This document shows, one piece after another, positions 18,224-26,618 of a DNA stretch of 64,000 bases. Source of the DNA: Candidatus Sedimenticola sp. (ex Thyasira tokunagai). GTDB taxonomy: Bacteria > Pseudomonadota > Gammaproteobacteria > Chromatiales > Chromatiaceae. Numbering within the stretch: the first letter of the stretch is position 1; every line of letters begins with the position of its first letter. The position numbers and the translations under genes were made by a program. Location of the stretch: contig CP134874.1 of assembly GCA_037318855.1 (NCBI GenBank), forward strand, positions 1,798,598 through 1,862,597, given 5' to 3'. The notes beneath the pieces were generated by a model. It was not told the DNA's origin. It saw only the letters and a program-made list of their open reading frames with translations, and did not search any database.

Positions 18224-18964
18224 ATGGATTATTTCAGTATTCTCGGTGTGATAATTGCACTTGCCGCCATTATTGGTGGTAACGCCCTTGAGGGTGGGCA
18301 CATTGATGCCCTGTTGAACGGGCCTGCACTGGTAATTGTATTCGGCGGTACCATAGGCGCCATTCTCTTGCAGACGCCAATGCCACTTTTCATTCATGCC
18401 TTGCGCCAAGCGGGATCAGTGTTTGTACCGCCAAAGCATATGATACGGCCGGCGATCAAGAAAATGGTTCAGTGGAGTAATGTTGCCCGCAAGGAGGGGT
18501 TGCTGGGTCTTGAGACAATAGCGGAGAAAGAGCCCGATCTATTTATACGCAAGGGGATGCAGTTACTGGTGGATGGCAGTGAGCCGGAAGTGATCCGCGC
18601 TATCATGGACGTTGAGCTGGATATTTCCGAACACCATGATATGCAAGCGGCCAAAATGTTTGAGTCGATGGGAGGATACTCCCCTACTATCGGTATTATC
18701 GGCGCCGTCATGGGGTTGATCCATGTAATGCAGAATCTTGCCGACCCAAGCAAACTCGGTTCAGGTATTGCCACTGCATTTGTAGCAACCATCTATGGTG
18801 TGGGTCTGGCTAATCTGTTTTTGTTGCCTTTCGGTAACAAATTGAAGACGCTGGCTCTGGCCAAGTCCCACTACCGTGAGATGATCATTGAGGGCATTGT
18901 TTCAATTGCTGAGGGTGAGAACCCACGAAATATTGAATCCAAACTACAGGGATATTTAAATTAG
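18224..18964 (+). CDS. motC: Flagellar motor stator protein MotC (MotA family)
   Basis: A 246-residue four-helix inner-membrane protein of the MotA/TolQ/ExbB family that forms the proton or sodium channel of the stator with MotD. MDYFSILGVIIALAAIIGGNALEGG is the N-terminal helix. The cytoplasmic loop (about 80-150) carries charged residues for rotor contact, and GGYSPTIGIIGAVMGLIHVMQNL plus GSGIATAFVATIYGVGLANLFLLP form helices 3 and 4. Its place after cheB and before motD marks it as the MotC of the chemotaxis-cluster stator pair, as in Pseudomonas. Confidence 0.93.
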   Translation: MDYFSILGVIIALAAIIGGNALEGGHIDALLNGPALVIVFGGTIGAILLQTPMPLFIHALRQAGSVFVPPKHMIRPAIKKMVQWSNVARKEGLLGLETIAEKEPDLFIRKGMQLLVDGSEPEVIRAIMDVELDISEHHDMQAAKMFESMGGYSPTIGIIGAVMGLIHVMQNLADPSKLGSGIATAFVATIYGVGLANLFLLPFGNKLKTLALAKSHYREMIIEGIVSIAEGENPRNIESKLQGYLN

Positions 18965-18987
18965 AGGCACCTAGAGAGCTACTCGTC

Positions 18988-19800
18988 ATGGCACGTAGAA
19001 AACGGGAAGATGAGCACGAAAACTATGAGCGGTGGTTGGTATCATACGCCGACTTTATTACGCTGCTATTTGCTTTTTTCGTGGTGATGTATTCGATCTC
19101 TTCAGTCAACGATGGTAAGTATCGCGTTCTCTCCGATACCCTGACGGATGCCTTTCAGACACCTGCTCAAAGTGCTGACCCAATACAGGTGGGTGAGGAG
19201 GCGAGGAGTCTTGCGCCGATAGAGGGGGAGTTTGCCCCGGCGGAAGGGGCGGTAGAGCCTCCCCCGGAAGAAGTGGTGGAACCCGAGGTTGATGAGCCTT
19301 ACGAAGCACCACCGATGATTCTTCCCGAGATTGAGAATGCTCTTAACCAGTCACTAAGTCAGTTTGTCGACCAGGATCTGGTTAATGTCACCCAGACGGA
19401 TAAGGGTATAGAGGTGGAGATGAAGAGCAAGATGCTGTTCGGTCTCGGTAGCTCTAATCTTTCAAGGGAAGCGCTTAATGCACTGCGAGACGTGGCCAAA
19501 ATTGTCAAGCCGCTGCCCAACCGTATTCATGTAGAGGGTCATACAGACAATCTGCCGATCAGGACCATCGCCTTCCCCTCGAACTGGGAGCTTTCTGCGG
19601 CGCGGGCCGCCAGTGTGGTTCACTTTTTTGGGAAATTGGGAGTGAAACCGAGTCGCATGGCCGCCATCGGGTATGGTGAATTTCAGCCGCTGGCGGACAA
19701 TGCCACTGAAGCAGGAAAACAGAAAAACCGTCGGGTTGCTATTATCATTATGGCGGCGCGTAATGAGCGGGCAAGTTGGACATCGGGTGGTTTGCGCTGA
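18988..19800 (+). CDS. motD: Flagellar motor stator protein MotD (MotB family)
   Basis: A 270-residue stator partner of MotC. The N-terminus has RWLVSYADFITLLFAFFVVMYSISSVN, with the ion-binding Asp in YADF within the single transmembrane helix. A long acidic, proline-rich periplasmic linker (about 60-115) leads to a C-terminal OmpA-like peptidoglycan-binding domain (about 145-260) with HVEGHTDNLPI, NWELSAARAASV and GYGEFQPLADN...NRRVAI. It lies 23 bp after motC. The final residues RNERASWTSGGLR form a basic tail. Confidence 0.94.
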   Translation: MARRKREDEHENYERWLVSYADFITLLFAFFVVMYSISSVNDGKYRVLSDTLTDAFQTPAQSADPIQVGEEARSLAPIEGEFAPAEGAVEPPPEEVVEPEVDEPYEAPPMILPEIENALNQSLSQFVDQDLVNVTQTDKGIEVEMKSKMLFGLGSSNLSREALNALRDVAKIVKPLPNRIHVEGHTDNLPIRTIAFPSNWELSAARAASVVHFFGKLGVKPSRMAAIGYGEFQPLADNATEAGKQKNRRVAIIIMAARNERASWTSGGLR

Positions 19801-19926
19801 ATGCCTGATCAGGAATAGATAGTTCAGGGTAGGAATAATTGGCCACTAAAAACAGAAATGATTGGTTACTTCAATATTCGCGTTCATTTGCGGCTGAATC
19901 GACTAATCATAAAATGAGGAGCCTAG

Positions 19927-20409
19927 ATGACTGAAGCTGAATTAGAAGGTGCAGTCAATGACCCGGTCATCCAACTTGTCACTTTCCTTCTGCAGGATGA
20001 AATCTACGGTATTAATGTGATGCAGGTGCAGGAGGTATTGCGGTTATCGGAGATTGCTCCGGTCCCCGGTGCGCCATCCTACGTCTTGGGGATCATTAAC
20101 TTGCGAGGCAACGTAGTGACCGTGATAGATACACGCAGTCGCTTTGGCCTCAACCCCGGTGAGATCAGCAATAGCAGCCGTATCGTTATTATCGAAGCAG
20201 AGAAACAGGTTGTTGGTATTCTGGTTGACAGTGTTGCGGAGGTGATTGATCTGCATCTTTCAGAAGTGGAACCGGCTCCTAATGTTGGCAACCAGGAGAG
20301 CTCCAAGTACATTCAGGGTGTGGCGACAGTGAATAACAGATTACTTATTCTGGTCGATCTGAACAAGTTGCTGACTGATGATGAGTGGGTTGAGGTCGGT
20401 AAAGTATAG
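19927..20409 (+). CDS. cheW: Chemotaxis coupling protein CheW
   Basis: A 160-residue adaptor linking chemoreceptors to CheA. The whole chain is one CheW SH3-like domain: QLVTFLLQDEIYGINVMQVQEVL, PGAPSYVLGIINLRGNVVTVIDTRSRFGL and GILVDSVAEVIDL are typical. A GAGGAG ribosome site sits before ATG 19927. In Pseudomonas a ParA-like gene and a second CheW-like gene lie between motD and cheW; here that interval is only 126 bp and non-coding. Confidence 0.95.
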   Translation: MTEAELEGAVNDPVIQLVTFLLQDEIYGINVMQVQEVLRLSEIAPVPGAPSYVLGIINLRGNVVTVIDTRSRFGLNPGEISNSSRIVIIEAEKQVVGILVDSVAEVIDLHLSEVEPAPNVGNQESSKYIQGVATVNNRLLILVDLNKLLTDDEWVEVGKV

Positions 20410-20570
20410 GTATAGGGGCCACTGAAAAGGCATGAGCGATTACCATGTAATTTAGAGACACAGTGTCCGTGTTGAAAATATTGGTGGTAGTCGGCTTTCA
20501 GCAACAATTTTTTTGATCTTGCATATGTTAAGCGTGACTCAAATAGCAAAGGTTTCTTCAGAGGTCCCCT

Positions 20571-20753
20571 ATGTCTGAAATCAATCAGCCAACACCGATC
20601 AAACCGGTCTGGCCTTCACGTCCTGACCCGCACAAGGGACGGCGGAAGCCGGAAGAAGACGATGAAGGGAAAGAGAGTGAGAGTGAAGGAGTATCATCAG
20701 ATACAAGTGACCAGCATAAGAATGGTCGCCCTAAAATTGATGATTACGCATGA
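20571..20753 (+). CDS. Small hydrophilic protein of unknown function
   Basis: A 60-residue, highly charged protein with no transmembrane segment. The N-terminal part is proline-rich (PTPIKPVWPSRPDPHKGRR) and the C-terminal half acidic and Ser-rich. It has an AGAGG site before its ATG, and its stop codon overlaps the ATG of the next gene by 4 bp, which supports real, coupled translation. A small gene in this position is common next to DUF2802 genes of flagellar clusters, but I do not recognise a named family. A motility role is inferred from position only. Confidence 0.6.
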   Translation: MSEINQPTPIKPVWPSRPDPHKGRRKPEEDDEGKESESEGVSSDTSDQHKNGRPKIDDYA

Positions 20754-21160
20754 GTAGCGATTCAATTGATATAGTTATATGGTCTATCGTCGGAGTGGGT
20801 GGGCTTCTTCTGCTACTGCTGGTTGTCGTTCAGTGGGGTAGGCTTAAGTTGCTCAATCAGAAACTGTCTGATACTGAGAGTAGGCTAAATTCTTTGTCAG
20901 AAAACCTTAATGCACTCTGCTCCGGTGCAGTCGGTGTCGATCAGCGTGTCAATAGTCTGGAGCGCCGAGGCCGTGATCTTGCACATCGCCAGGAGTCGAT
21001 GGAGAGCCAGCAATATGCCGAACGTCCCTATGCAGAGGCGATCAGGCTGGTACACCAGGGTGCTACTGTAGAGCGACTTGAAGAGGAGTTAGGCTTGAGT
21101 CGTAGTGAGGCTGACCTGGTGTATATGCTGCATGGTGAGAAAGGGCAGTCAGATATTTGA
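20750..21160 (+). CDS. DUF2802 membrane protein of the flagellar/chemotaxis cluster
   Basis: A 136-residue protein with one N-terminal transmembrane helix (about 8-30, IVIWSIVGVGGLLLLLLVVVQW), a coiled coil (about 31-85, LNQKLSDTESRLNSLSENL) and a C-terminal helix-turn-helix-like end, YAEAIRLVHQGATVERLEEELGLSRSEADLVYMLHG. That end is the DUF2802 signature. The gene is routinely the last one of Pseudomonas-type flagellar clusters; its function is unknown. It is translationally coupled to the small gene before it and closes the motility block. Confidence 0.85.
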   Translation: MSSDSIDIVIWSIVGVGGLLLLLLVVVQWGRLKLLNQKLSDTESRLNSLSENLNALCSGAVGVDQRVNSLERRGRDLAHRQESMESQQYAERPYAEAIRLVHQGATVERLEEELGLSRSEADLVYMLHGEKGQSDI

Positions 21161-21339
21161 GATACTACCATCCCTCCCGCGCCACCCTTGAAAAATGCCA
21201 GCACTCCTGAATGAGAGTCCCCCTGTTACTGCACCTCTATTAAGGGTAATTCTGGGAGTGGTGTTGTCCTATAATATGTGACTGTCCACTGCATTCGTGG
21301 CTGAACCGTATGATTTGTTTAGAAACAGGGTAGTTAACT

Positions 21340-22101
21340 ATGAAAAGCTCAACCAAACTATACACTGCATTCTCAGTTGCCTGTCTGCTTATGGCCGGCG
21401 CTGCTCAGGGTGGCTGGCAGGATCTCCTCAAGTCGGCGGGTGAAGTGCTGGGTGAACAGAAGTCCACTCCTTCTATAACGTCATCACTCTCAGATGATCA
21501 GGTGATTCGTGGTCTCAAGGAGGCGCTGAGTATCGGTGCAGAGAAAGCGATCGAACTTTTGAGTCGTGATGGCGGTTATCTTAATGATGGGCAGGTAAGA
21601 ATTCCTATGCCGGGAATGTTAAAGAGCGTAGCAAAAGGTGCGCGTTCGTTGGGGCAGGGTGCTCTGGTAGATGAGTTTGAAGAGACCATGAACCGTGCTG
21701 CTGAACGGGCGGTACCAGAGACACTTACCATTTTTAGTCAGGCGGTCAGAGAGATGAGTCTTGACGATGCAAGGGGCATACTCAACGGTGGTGACAGCGC
21801 GGCCACCGACTACTTCAAAAGTAAGAGCAGCGGGCGACTCACAGCCGCCATACTGCCGATCATACAGCAGGCGACCCGTGAGGCGGGGGTGACATCGGCT
21901 TATAAGCAACTGGTGGGTCGTGCCGGTTTTCTCAGCTCCTATGTTGATATGAGCAGCCTTGATCTGGACAAACATGTCACCGCCAAGGCACTGGATGGAC
22001 TGTTCATTAAACTTGCTGAGCAGGAGCGTATGATTCGTAAAGATCCTGTTGCCCGCACCACGGACCTGTTGAAAAGCGTATTTGGAAGTAATGGAAGATA
22101 G
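21340..22101 (+). CDS. DUF4197 family exported protein
   Basis: A 253-residue protein with an N-terminal signal peptide (KLYTAFSVACLLMAGAAQGG; the Cys in VACLLMAG is not in a clear lipobox). It then has the DUF4197 domain (about 40-245), including LKEALSIGAEKAIELLSRDGGYL, RIPMPGMLKSVAKGAR and the C-terminal LDLDKHVTAKALDGLFIKLAEQE. Members are periplasmic, all-helical and of unknown function. A TATAAT hexamer lies 65 bp upstream (21270-21275) but no good -35 accompanies it. Its end overlaps mobB by 11 bp. Confidence 0.85.
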   Translation: MKSSTKLYTAFSVACLLMAGAAQGGWQDLLKSAGEVLGEQKSTPSITSSLSDDQVIRGLKEALSIGAEKAIELLSRDGGYLNDGQVRIPMPGMLKSVAKGARSLGQGALVDEFEETMNRAAERAVPETLTIFSQAVREMSLDDARGILNGGDSAATDYFKSKSSGRLTAAILPIIQQATREAGVTSAYKQLVGRAGFLSSYVDMSSLDLDKHVTAKALDGLFIKLAEQERMIRKDPVARTTDLLKSVFGSNGR

Positions 22102-22639
22102 AGAAAAAGTAACGGCACAGGTGCCCATTCTCGGTTTCGCCGCCTATAGCGGCACCGGTAAAACCACCCTGTTGAGAAAGCTTCTACCCCTGTTGAAAAG
22201 TCGAGGTTTGCGTATCGGTATGGTGAAGCACACCCATCACGACTTTGATATCGATAAACCGGGGAAGGATAGCTATGAACTGCGTAAAGCCGGGGCGGAT
22301 GAGATGTTAGTCGCCTCCGGCAAGCGCTGGGCGCTGATGGTGGAGACCGGAAAGACGGGTGATCCGGTGCTGCAGGATATGATTGAGCATTTGGATCAGA
22401 GAAACCTCGATCTGATTTTGGTCGAGGGGTTCAAGCATGAGCGGCTGCCCAAGATCGAGCTGCACCGGCCGAGCAGAAATAAACCCCTTATTTTCCCTCA
22501 AGACGCTGAGATTATCGCAGTGGCAGCCGATGGTGACCTGGGTGCTCAGACTGAGTTGCCACAGCTTGATATCAACGATGCCGAAGCGATTAGCCAATTT
22601 ATCCTTCGTTGGATTGATTATCCTAGATTCCGCAGTTGA
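22091..22639 (+). CDS. mobB: Molybdopterin-guanine dinucleotide biosynthesis protein MobB
   Basis: A 182-residue GTP-binding protein that assists MobA in making molybdenum cofactor dinucleotide. The P-loop is GFAAYSGTGKTTLLRKL (about 15-31). VKHTHHDFDIDKPGKDSYELRKAGA and LVEGFKHERLPKIELHR are characteristic of MobB. ATG 22091 is preferred over TTG 22082. The last codons (YPRFRS and the TGA) lie inside the adjoining R1 element, so the native C-terminus has been replaced. Without R1 and one 5-bp duplicate the frame would read about seven codons beyond WIDY to a TAG. Confidence 0.93.
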   Translation: MEDREKVTAQVPILGFAAYSGTGKTTLLRKLLPLLKSRGLRIGMVKHTHHDFDIDKPGKDSYELRKAGADEMLVASGKRWALMVETGKTGDPVLQDMIEHLDQRNLDLILVEGFKHERLPKIELHRPSRNKPLIFPQDAEIIAVAADGDLGAQTELPQLDINDAEAISQFILRWIDYPRFRS

Positions 22640-22858
22640 CCGCTCCATTCTGAGGCTAAGTGACTGATATGAAGAGCATTGACATCAATTTATGCTTTCA
22701 CCCGCTGGGTGAGCCACGCTACGGAGTGAATTGCACGCTTGCGGTGGCGCATGGCGGCGTTACAACTCCTTGCAATAGATTAACTATTACGCGTCGTTGT
22801 GCCTTGCCCTGCACCACCGCAAACAAACACTTCACCCCGTACAACTGCGGATTCTAGG
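22622..22858. mobile_element. R1 copy 2: 237-bp inverted-repeat element at the end of mobB
   Basis: The ends are CCTAGATTCCGCAGTTG and CAACTGCGGATTCTAGG. The element is bounded by a perfect 5-bp direct repeat ATTAT (22617-22621 and 22859-22863), which looks like a target-site duplication. Internally it shares long blocks with copy 3 (59342-59627) and is itself partly palindromic (GTGAATTGCACGCTTGCGGTGG against CCACCGCAAACAAACACTTCAC). It encodes no transposase. A short frame within it (22669-22857) parallels ones in the other copies. Confidence 0.85.
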
Positions 22859-22907
22859 ATTATAGTTCGCTCCTACCCACGCAATAGCGCAAGTAGTGCC
22901 TCTGCTG

Positions 22908-25586
22908 TCAGCGGGCGACTGAAGTAGAAGCCCTGGGCTTCGTCGCAGCCGTATGCCTTAAGAAATGCCTCCTGTTGGCTGTCTCCACGCCTTCCGCGAT
23001 TACCTTCAGATGAAGCTGTCTGGCCATGGCAATAATGGTGGCGGCTATCTTCATGTCATCCTTGTCCTGCGGAATGTCCGCTATGAAGCCCTGATCAATT
23101 TTAAGTTTATGTATTGAGAGCCGTTTCAGGTAGGCGAGGGAGGAGTAGCCGGTGCCAAAGTCATCAACTGCCAATGAGAAGCCCAGTTGCGCAAGAGACT
23201 CAAGCGTTGTAAGTGACTTTTCGACATCCTGCATCAATGCAGATTCTGTGATCTCAATCTCAAACTGATCGGGAGAGAGATCGAGTGATCCGACTGCCGA
23301 GACTGTACGCTCCACCAGGTCACTCTGACGCAGTTCCATAGCTGAAAGGTTGAATGCCATGGTAATGCCCTCGATCCCGTTCTCACGCCATAGAGCGAGC
23401 TGCTGGGACGCCTCACCTACAACCCATTGGCCAACCCTAGCTATCAATCCACACTCCTCGGCAAGGGGAATGAACACTGCTGGAGATACTTCTCCCAGCT
23501 CCTGATCATGCCATCGAGCCAGTGCTTCGACACCGATGATGCGCTCCTCGGCAAGGTCATACTGTGGTTGATAAACCAGTGTCAGCTCATTCTGATCCAG
23601 GGCATTGCGTAGCCGTGTCTCCATATTCAGACGCAGGGAGACATCACTGGTAAGTTCACGGGAGTAGAAGTGGAAACGTCCACGACCACGCTCCTTTGCC
23701 TTGTACATGGCGACATCAGCATTCTTGATCAACTGGTGCGCCTCATCACCATCGTCAGGGTAGAAGCTGATACCGATACTGGCGCCTACAAACAGGCCAT
23801 GATTTTGCGATAGGATAAACGACTCCTTGAGGCAATCGATTAATGCTGTAGCCACAGCTATTGCCTCTTCATGGCTTATTTGGTGGTTGATCAAGACAAT
23901 AAACTCATCGCCGCCAAGGCGGGCCAGCAGATCTTCACGGCGCAGGCGTAGTTGGAAGCGTTTAGTGACGGCACAGAGCAACTCATCACCTACGGGATGT
24001 CCCAGGCTGTCATTGATGTTTTTGAAGCGGTCGAGGTCGATGAACAGCAGTGCCAGCTTAGATTCTTTAGTGATGGCTTTCTCCAGCCGCAGCTGGAACA
24101 GGTGGCGATTGGGCAAACCGGTGAGGGGGTCATGGTTGGCCAGATGGCTGAGCTCCTTCCGGGAGCGCTCAATCTGTTGCAGTAACGCATCCTTTGCCTG
24201 CTCCGATGCCTCCGCCGCATCCTTCTCCTCCTGCAGGTGGTCACTCTTGTCGGTGAGCTTATCGATATCCTGACGAATATGGGCCAGCATGCTATTGAAG
24301 GTATGGGCCAGCAGGCCGATCTCATCATTCCTGTGGATATCGATCTGGTGATGGTATCTGCCCAGGCTCACCTCTCTGGCAATTTCAGCCAACCGGTTGA
24401 GGGGAGCAAAGCCTCTCTGGATCGCGATAGCGGCAAGGGAGGCGAGAAAGAGGATGGTCAGACCGGCAATCAGGGTGATTCTGCGGGCAATGGCATCAGC
24501 CTTGTCGCTGATCTCCTGAGGATAGATGGAAGTGGCGATATACCAATCCAGGGAGGGAGCGTAGCCTAGCCAGGCGATTTTCTCGTGTCTGTGGTTGTCC
24601 GGATTATTGGGGTGGTTCCATAGGTAGGTGTAAGATCTCTCTCCACGCTTGTAGGCTTCGATCATCTCATCCACAAGGGGCTTATCCGAGGAAGGATTGG
24701 GTATTCGGCTCAGATCAACACCTTCCAGTTTTTTGTCCGGGTGAATAATCATCCGCTTTTCACCTGAGAAGATGTAGCCATAGCCTGTGCTGCCGAAGGT
24801 GACCTCCTGTAGCTGTCTGCGTAAGCGATCTTCCAGTGCAGTTTTAGCGAGCGCCACCTCCTGACGCACATCATCCAGATAGACGCCGCTACCGACGATC
24901 CAGCCCCAGGGTCTGTACATTTTTGCGTAAGAGACCTTCTCGACAGGGAGGTCGGAGCCGGCACGGGGAAAGAGGTAGTGGTTGATCGCCTCTTCCTGGT
25001 GCTTCAGTTGCTCGAGGAAAGGGCGGATGACGAATTTACCCGTAGGATCCTTCAGATCACTGACATCTCGGCCAACCAGTTTTGGGTTGGGGTGTGTGAG
25101 GGTGATACCTTTGGTATCGATGACCCAGACGTAGTCATTTTTGTTGAATATCAGGTTGCTGATCAGCTGCAGGCTGTGAAATTTGGACTCTTCCTCTGTG
25201 GTATGGCCATACTCTTCCTGGTTTTCATGTTGTCGTTTTATGATGCTGCGTGCGGCATCAATCATATTTCTTAGTTGATCTATGCGGCGCCCCTTCTCTG
25301 ACTCATTATAATGCTTAAGCCAGACACCGTTACTCTCCAAGTCAAGCTCAATTCCCCTTACCAATGCTTGAGCATACTCATTCTCAAGGGCAAAGGTACT
25401 CTCCTTTACACTCTCCACGATCAGCAGATAAAGGGTGAGCGACATCAGTAGGGCAGCGGCCAGCAGAAAGCTGTAGGCCCTTACACTCAACCTGTTGAAT
25501 CCGCTGGGGACCTGCATCTTATATTTCCCGGGGTGTTCTCCTGCTTCCATCCTTATCGCTACTTCAACTTTCCGGTCTGCCTTCAA
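22908..25586 (-). CDS. Dual Cache sensor GGDEF/EAL protein (c-di-GMP turnover), C-terminus frameshifted
   Basis: An 892-residue membrane protein. One transmembrane helix (about 34-54) precedes two Cache-type ligand-sensing modules (about 100-235 and 255-365, each ending in a WGW/LDWY motif), a second helix (about 370-390), HAMP (about 392-445), a coiled coil, a GGDEF domain with intact LARLGGDEF and an RRED inhibitory site, and an EAL domain with EALARW, NLSAMEL, EITES, DDFGTGYSSL, KIDQGF and EGVET. After EGVETAN the frame runs out-of-phase to a stop at 22908. Shifting by one base near 22970-22978 restores an EAL ending (EAFLKAYGCDEAQGFYFSRPL) to a TAG at 22873. Either a recent mutation or a sequence error is possible. 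Catalytic residues are upstream of the shift. Confidence 0.9.
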   Translation of the reverse strand: MKADRKVEVAIRMEAGEHPGKYKMQVPSGFNRLSVRAYSFLLAAALLMSLTLYLLIVESVKESTFALENEYAQALVRGIELDLESNGVWLKHYNESEKGRRIDQLRNMIDAARSIIKRQHENQEEYGHTTEEESKFHSLQLISNLIFNKNDYVWVIDTKGITLTHPNPKLVGRDVSDLKDPTGKFVIRPFLEQLKHQEEAINHYLFPRAGSDLPVEKVSYAKMYRPWGWIVGSGVYLDDVRQEVALAKTALEDRLRRQLQEVTFGSTGYGYIFSGEKRMIIHPDKKLEGVDLSRIPNPSSDKPLVDEMIEAYKRGERSYTYLWNHPNNPDNHRHEKIAWLGYAPSLDWYIATSIYPQEISDKADAIARRITLIAGLTILFLASLAAIAIQRGFAPLNRLAEIAREVSLGRYHHQIDIHRNDEIGLLAHTFNSMLAHIRQDIDKLTDKSDHLQEEKDAAEASEQAKDALLQQIERSRKELSHLANHDPLTGLPNRHLFQLRLEKAITKESKLALLFIDLDRFKNINDSLGHPVGDELLCAVTKRFQLRLRREDLLARLGGDEFIVLINHQISHEEAIAVATALIDCLKESFILSQNHGLFVGASIGISFYPDDGDEAHQLIKNADVAMYKAKERGRGRFHFYSRELTSDVSLRLNMETRLRNALDQNELTLVYQPQYDLAEERIIGVEALARWHDQELGEVSPAVFIPLAEECGLIARVGQWVVGEASQQLALWRENGIEGITMAFNLSAMELRQSDLVERTVSAVGSLDLSPDQFEIEITESALMQDVEKSLTTLESLAQLGFSLAVDDFGTGYSSLAYLKRLSIHKLKIDQGFIADIPQDKDDMKIAATIIAMARQLHLKVIAEGVETANRRHFLRHTAATKPRASTSVAR

Positions 25587-25786
25587 GTCTAGTTGAATAT
25601 CAACCCATGTGGAGTGTTTTGGTAGTGCACCGTTGGATATTCATTCCATGGGAAAATTCTTCTGAATATGAGTGCTTTGTGATGCCTCTATTTTCCTTTA
25701 GAATCAGCTTCTATGTGTTGGTAAATACCTTACACATCCCTGGTGCTCCGTGAGTGTAATAGGACTATTGATAAAGGAACTTAACG

Positions 25787-26065
25787 ATGGAAAAAACGGA
25801 TAAGATACCTCTGTGGGTGTTTCTGGCGTTCTCAGCTATCGAGACCCGTAAGGGGGCGATGATACTCATCTGGAGCTGCCTGGTTTTTACCCTCTACTGC
25901 GTACCCTGGGTCAACCTGATCAGCGGCAGTGAGCTGGTTGAAACCCTGTTCCTGATCGATGACTGGAGCTGGTTTGCAATGATGATTCCCATCACTCTAT
26001 GGTACTGGTTGTGCCTGCGGTGGATGGACGGTAATACTGCCTGGAGTACCCAGGAAAACCCGTGA
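25787..26065 (+). CDS. Small two-helix membrane protein, unknown function
   Basis: A 92-residue protein starting at ATG 25787 with AAGGAAC upstream. Two hydrophobic stretches are visible (about 24-45, MILIWSCLVFTLYCVPWVNLI, and about 62-82, WFAMMIPITLWYWLCLRWM). The N-terminus carries PLWVFLAFSAIETRKGA, a motif I have no name for. The protein is Trp-rich. It stands alone between the oppositely oriented GGDEF/EAL gene and a heme-domain remnant. Confidence 0.65.
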   Translation: MEKTDKIPLWVFLAFSAIETRKGAMILIWSCLVFTLYCVPWVNLISGSELVETLFLIDDWSWFAMMIPITLWYWLCLRWMDGNTAWSTQENP

Positions 26066-26321
26066 GTTATACCGCCGGTACGTTAGAGACAGGCTGAATG
26101 ATAAAAAGATCGATCACTCAGAGGTGGTCGAGGTAGCCGGAGAGAAGACCTTCCGCTACATGAAGGCGATTCCGACGGCTGAACTCTGTCTTGGCTGCCA
26201 CGGCTCAGAGATCAAGCCTCAGGTCACCCAGAAGCTTGACGCACTCTACCCTTACGACAAGGCGCGCGGCCTCAAAGCCGGTGACATTCGTGGTGTCTTT
26301 ACACTAAGCAAGACACTCTGA
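26061..26321 (+). pseudogene. Remnant of a Tll0287-like (DUF3365) c-type heme sensor domain
   Basis: The frame, open from at least 26040, reads TRELYRRYVRDRLNDKK and then FRYMKAIPTAELCLGCHG, with a CxxCH heme-c motif, and ends KARGLKAGDIRGVFTLSKTL. This is the C-terminal half of the DUF3365/Tll0287-like PAS-type heme domain. The N-terminal half and signal peptide are absent. The only start is a GTG at 26124, inside the domain, so an intact product is unlikely. It overlaps the end of the preceding small gene in another frame. I read it as a decayed gene fragment; a short expressed protein cannot be excluded. Confidence 0.55.
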
Positions 26322-26344
26322 TCTGGATAGAACCTACTTAAACC

Positions 26345-26391
26345 TAAAAACAGCCGCCATCCCGATGATCCCCGGGATGGCGGCTGTTTCA
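26345..26391. terminator. Strong hairpin after the heme-domain remnant
   Basis: CAGCCGCCATCCCG (26351-26364) pairs perfectly with CGGGATGGCGGCTG (26373-26386) around an 8-base loop, with AAAAA before and TTTC after. It resembles a bidirectional intrinsic terminator, though the U-tract on the + strand is short. Confidence 0.6.
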
Positions 26392-26435
26392 GTTGGTTGG
26401 TTCGATTCTCTGCTGTGAAGTGAAACTTAAGAATG

Positions 26436-26467
26436 AAAAAAGGGGCTACGAATTAACGTAACCCCTT
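26436..26467 (-). terminator. Intrinsic terminator of tRNA-Asn
   Basis: On the - strand AAGGGGTTACG pairs with CGTAGCCCCTT around a short AT-rich loop and is followed by a run of T. It sits about 10 bp downstream of the tRNA-Asn 3' end. Confidence 0.8.
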
Positions 26468-26477
26468 GATTCTAATA

Positions 26478-26553
26478 TGGCTCCTCGGGACGGGCTCGAA
26501 CCGCCGACCTAGTGATTAACAGTCACCCGCTCTACCAACTGAGCTACCGAGGA
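26478..26553 (-). tRNA. tRNA-Asn (anticodon GUU)
   Basis: The - strand folds as a complete 76-nt tRNA: acceptor stem TCCTCGG/CCGAGGA, D-arm GCTCAGTTGGTAGAGC, anticodon stem-loop GGTGA-CTGTTAA-TCACT with anticodon GTT, TpsiC arm with TTCGAGC, discriminator G and an encoded CCA. It has its own promoter and terminator, so it is a single-gene unit. Confidence 0.96.
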
Positions 26554-26569
26554 ATGTGTCGAGGCGCGT

Positions 26570-26598
26570 ATACTAATCACCCCGCATCGGATGGTCAA
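26570..26598 (-). promoter_or_regulatory. Sigma-70 promoter of tRNA-Asn
   Basis: On the - strand, TTGACC (26598-26593) and TAGTAT (26575-26570) are separated by 17 bp. A GC-rich discriminator precedes the tRNA, as usual for stable-RNA promoters under growth-rate control. Confidence 0.75.
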
Positions 26599-26618
26599 TA
26601 GCTGAAGGGAAAAAAATA

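Noticed and set aside
19801..19926. ParA-like gene expected between motD and cheW
   Set aside because: The interval is 126 bp with no frame. The gene is simply absent from this position.
20410..20570. Possible sigma-28 or sigma-70 promoter before the small gene at 20571
   Set aside because: Only scattered partial matches with wrong spacing; not supportable.
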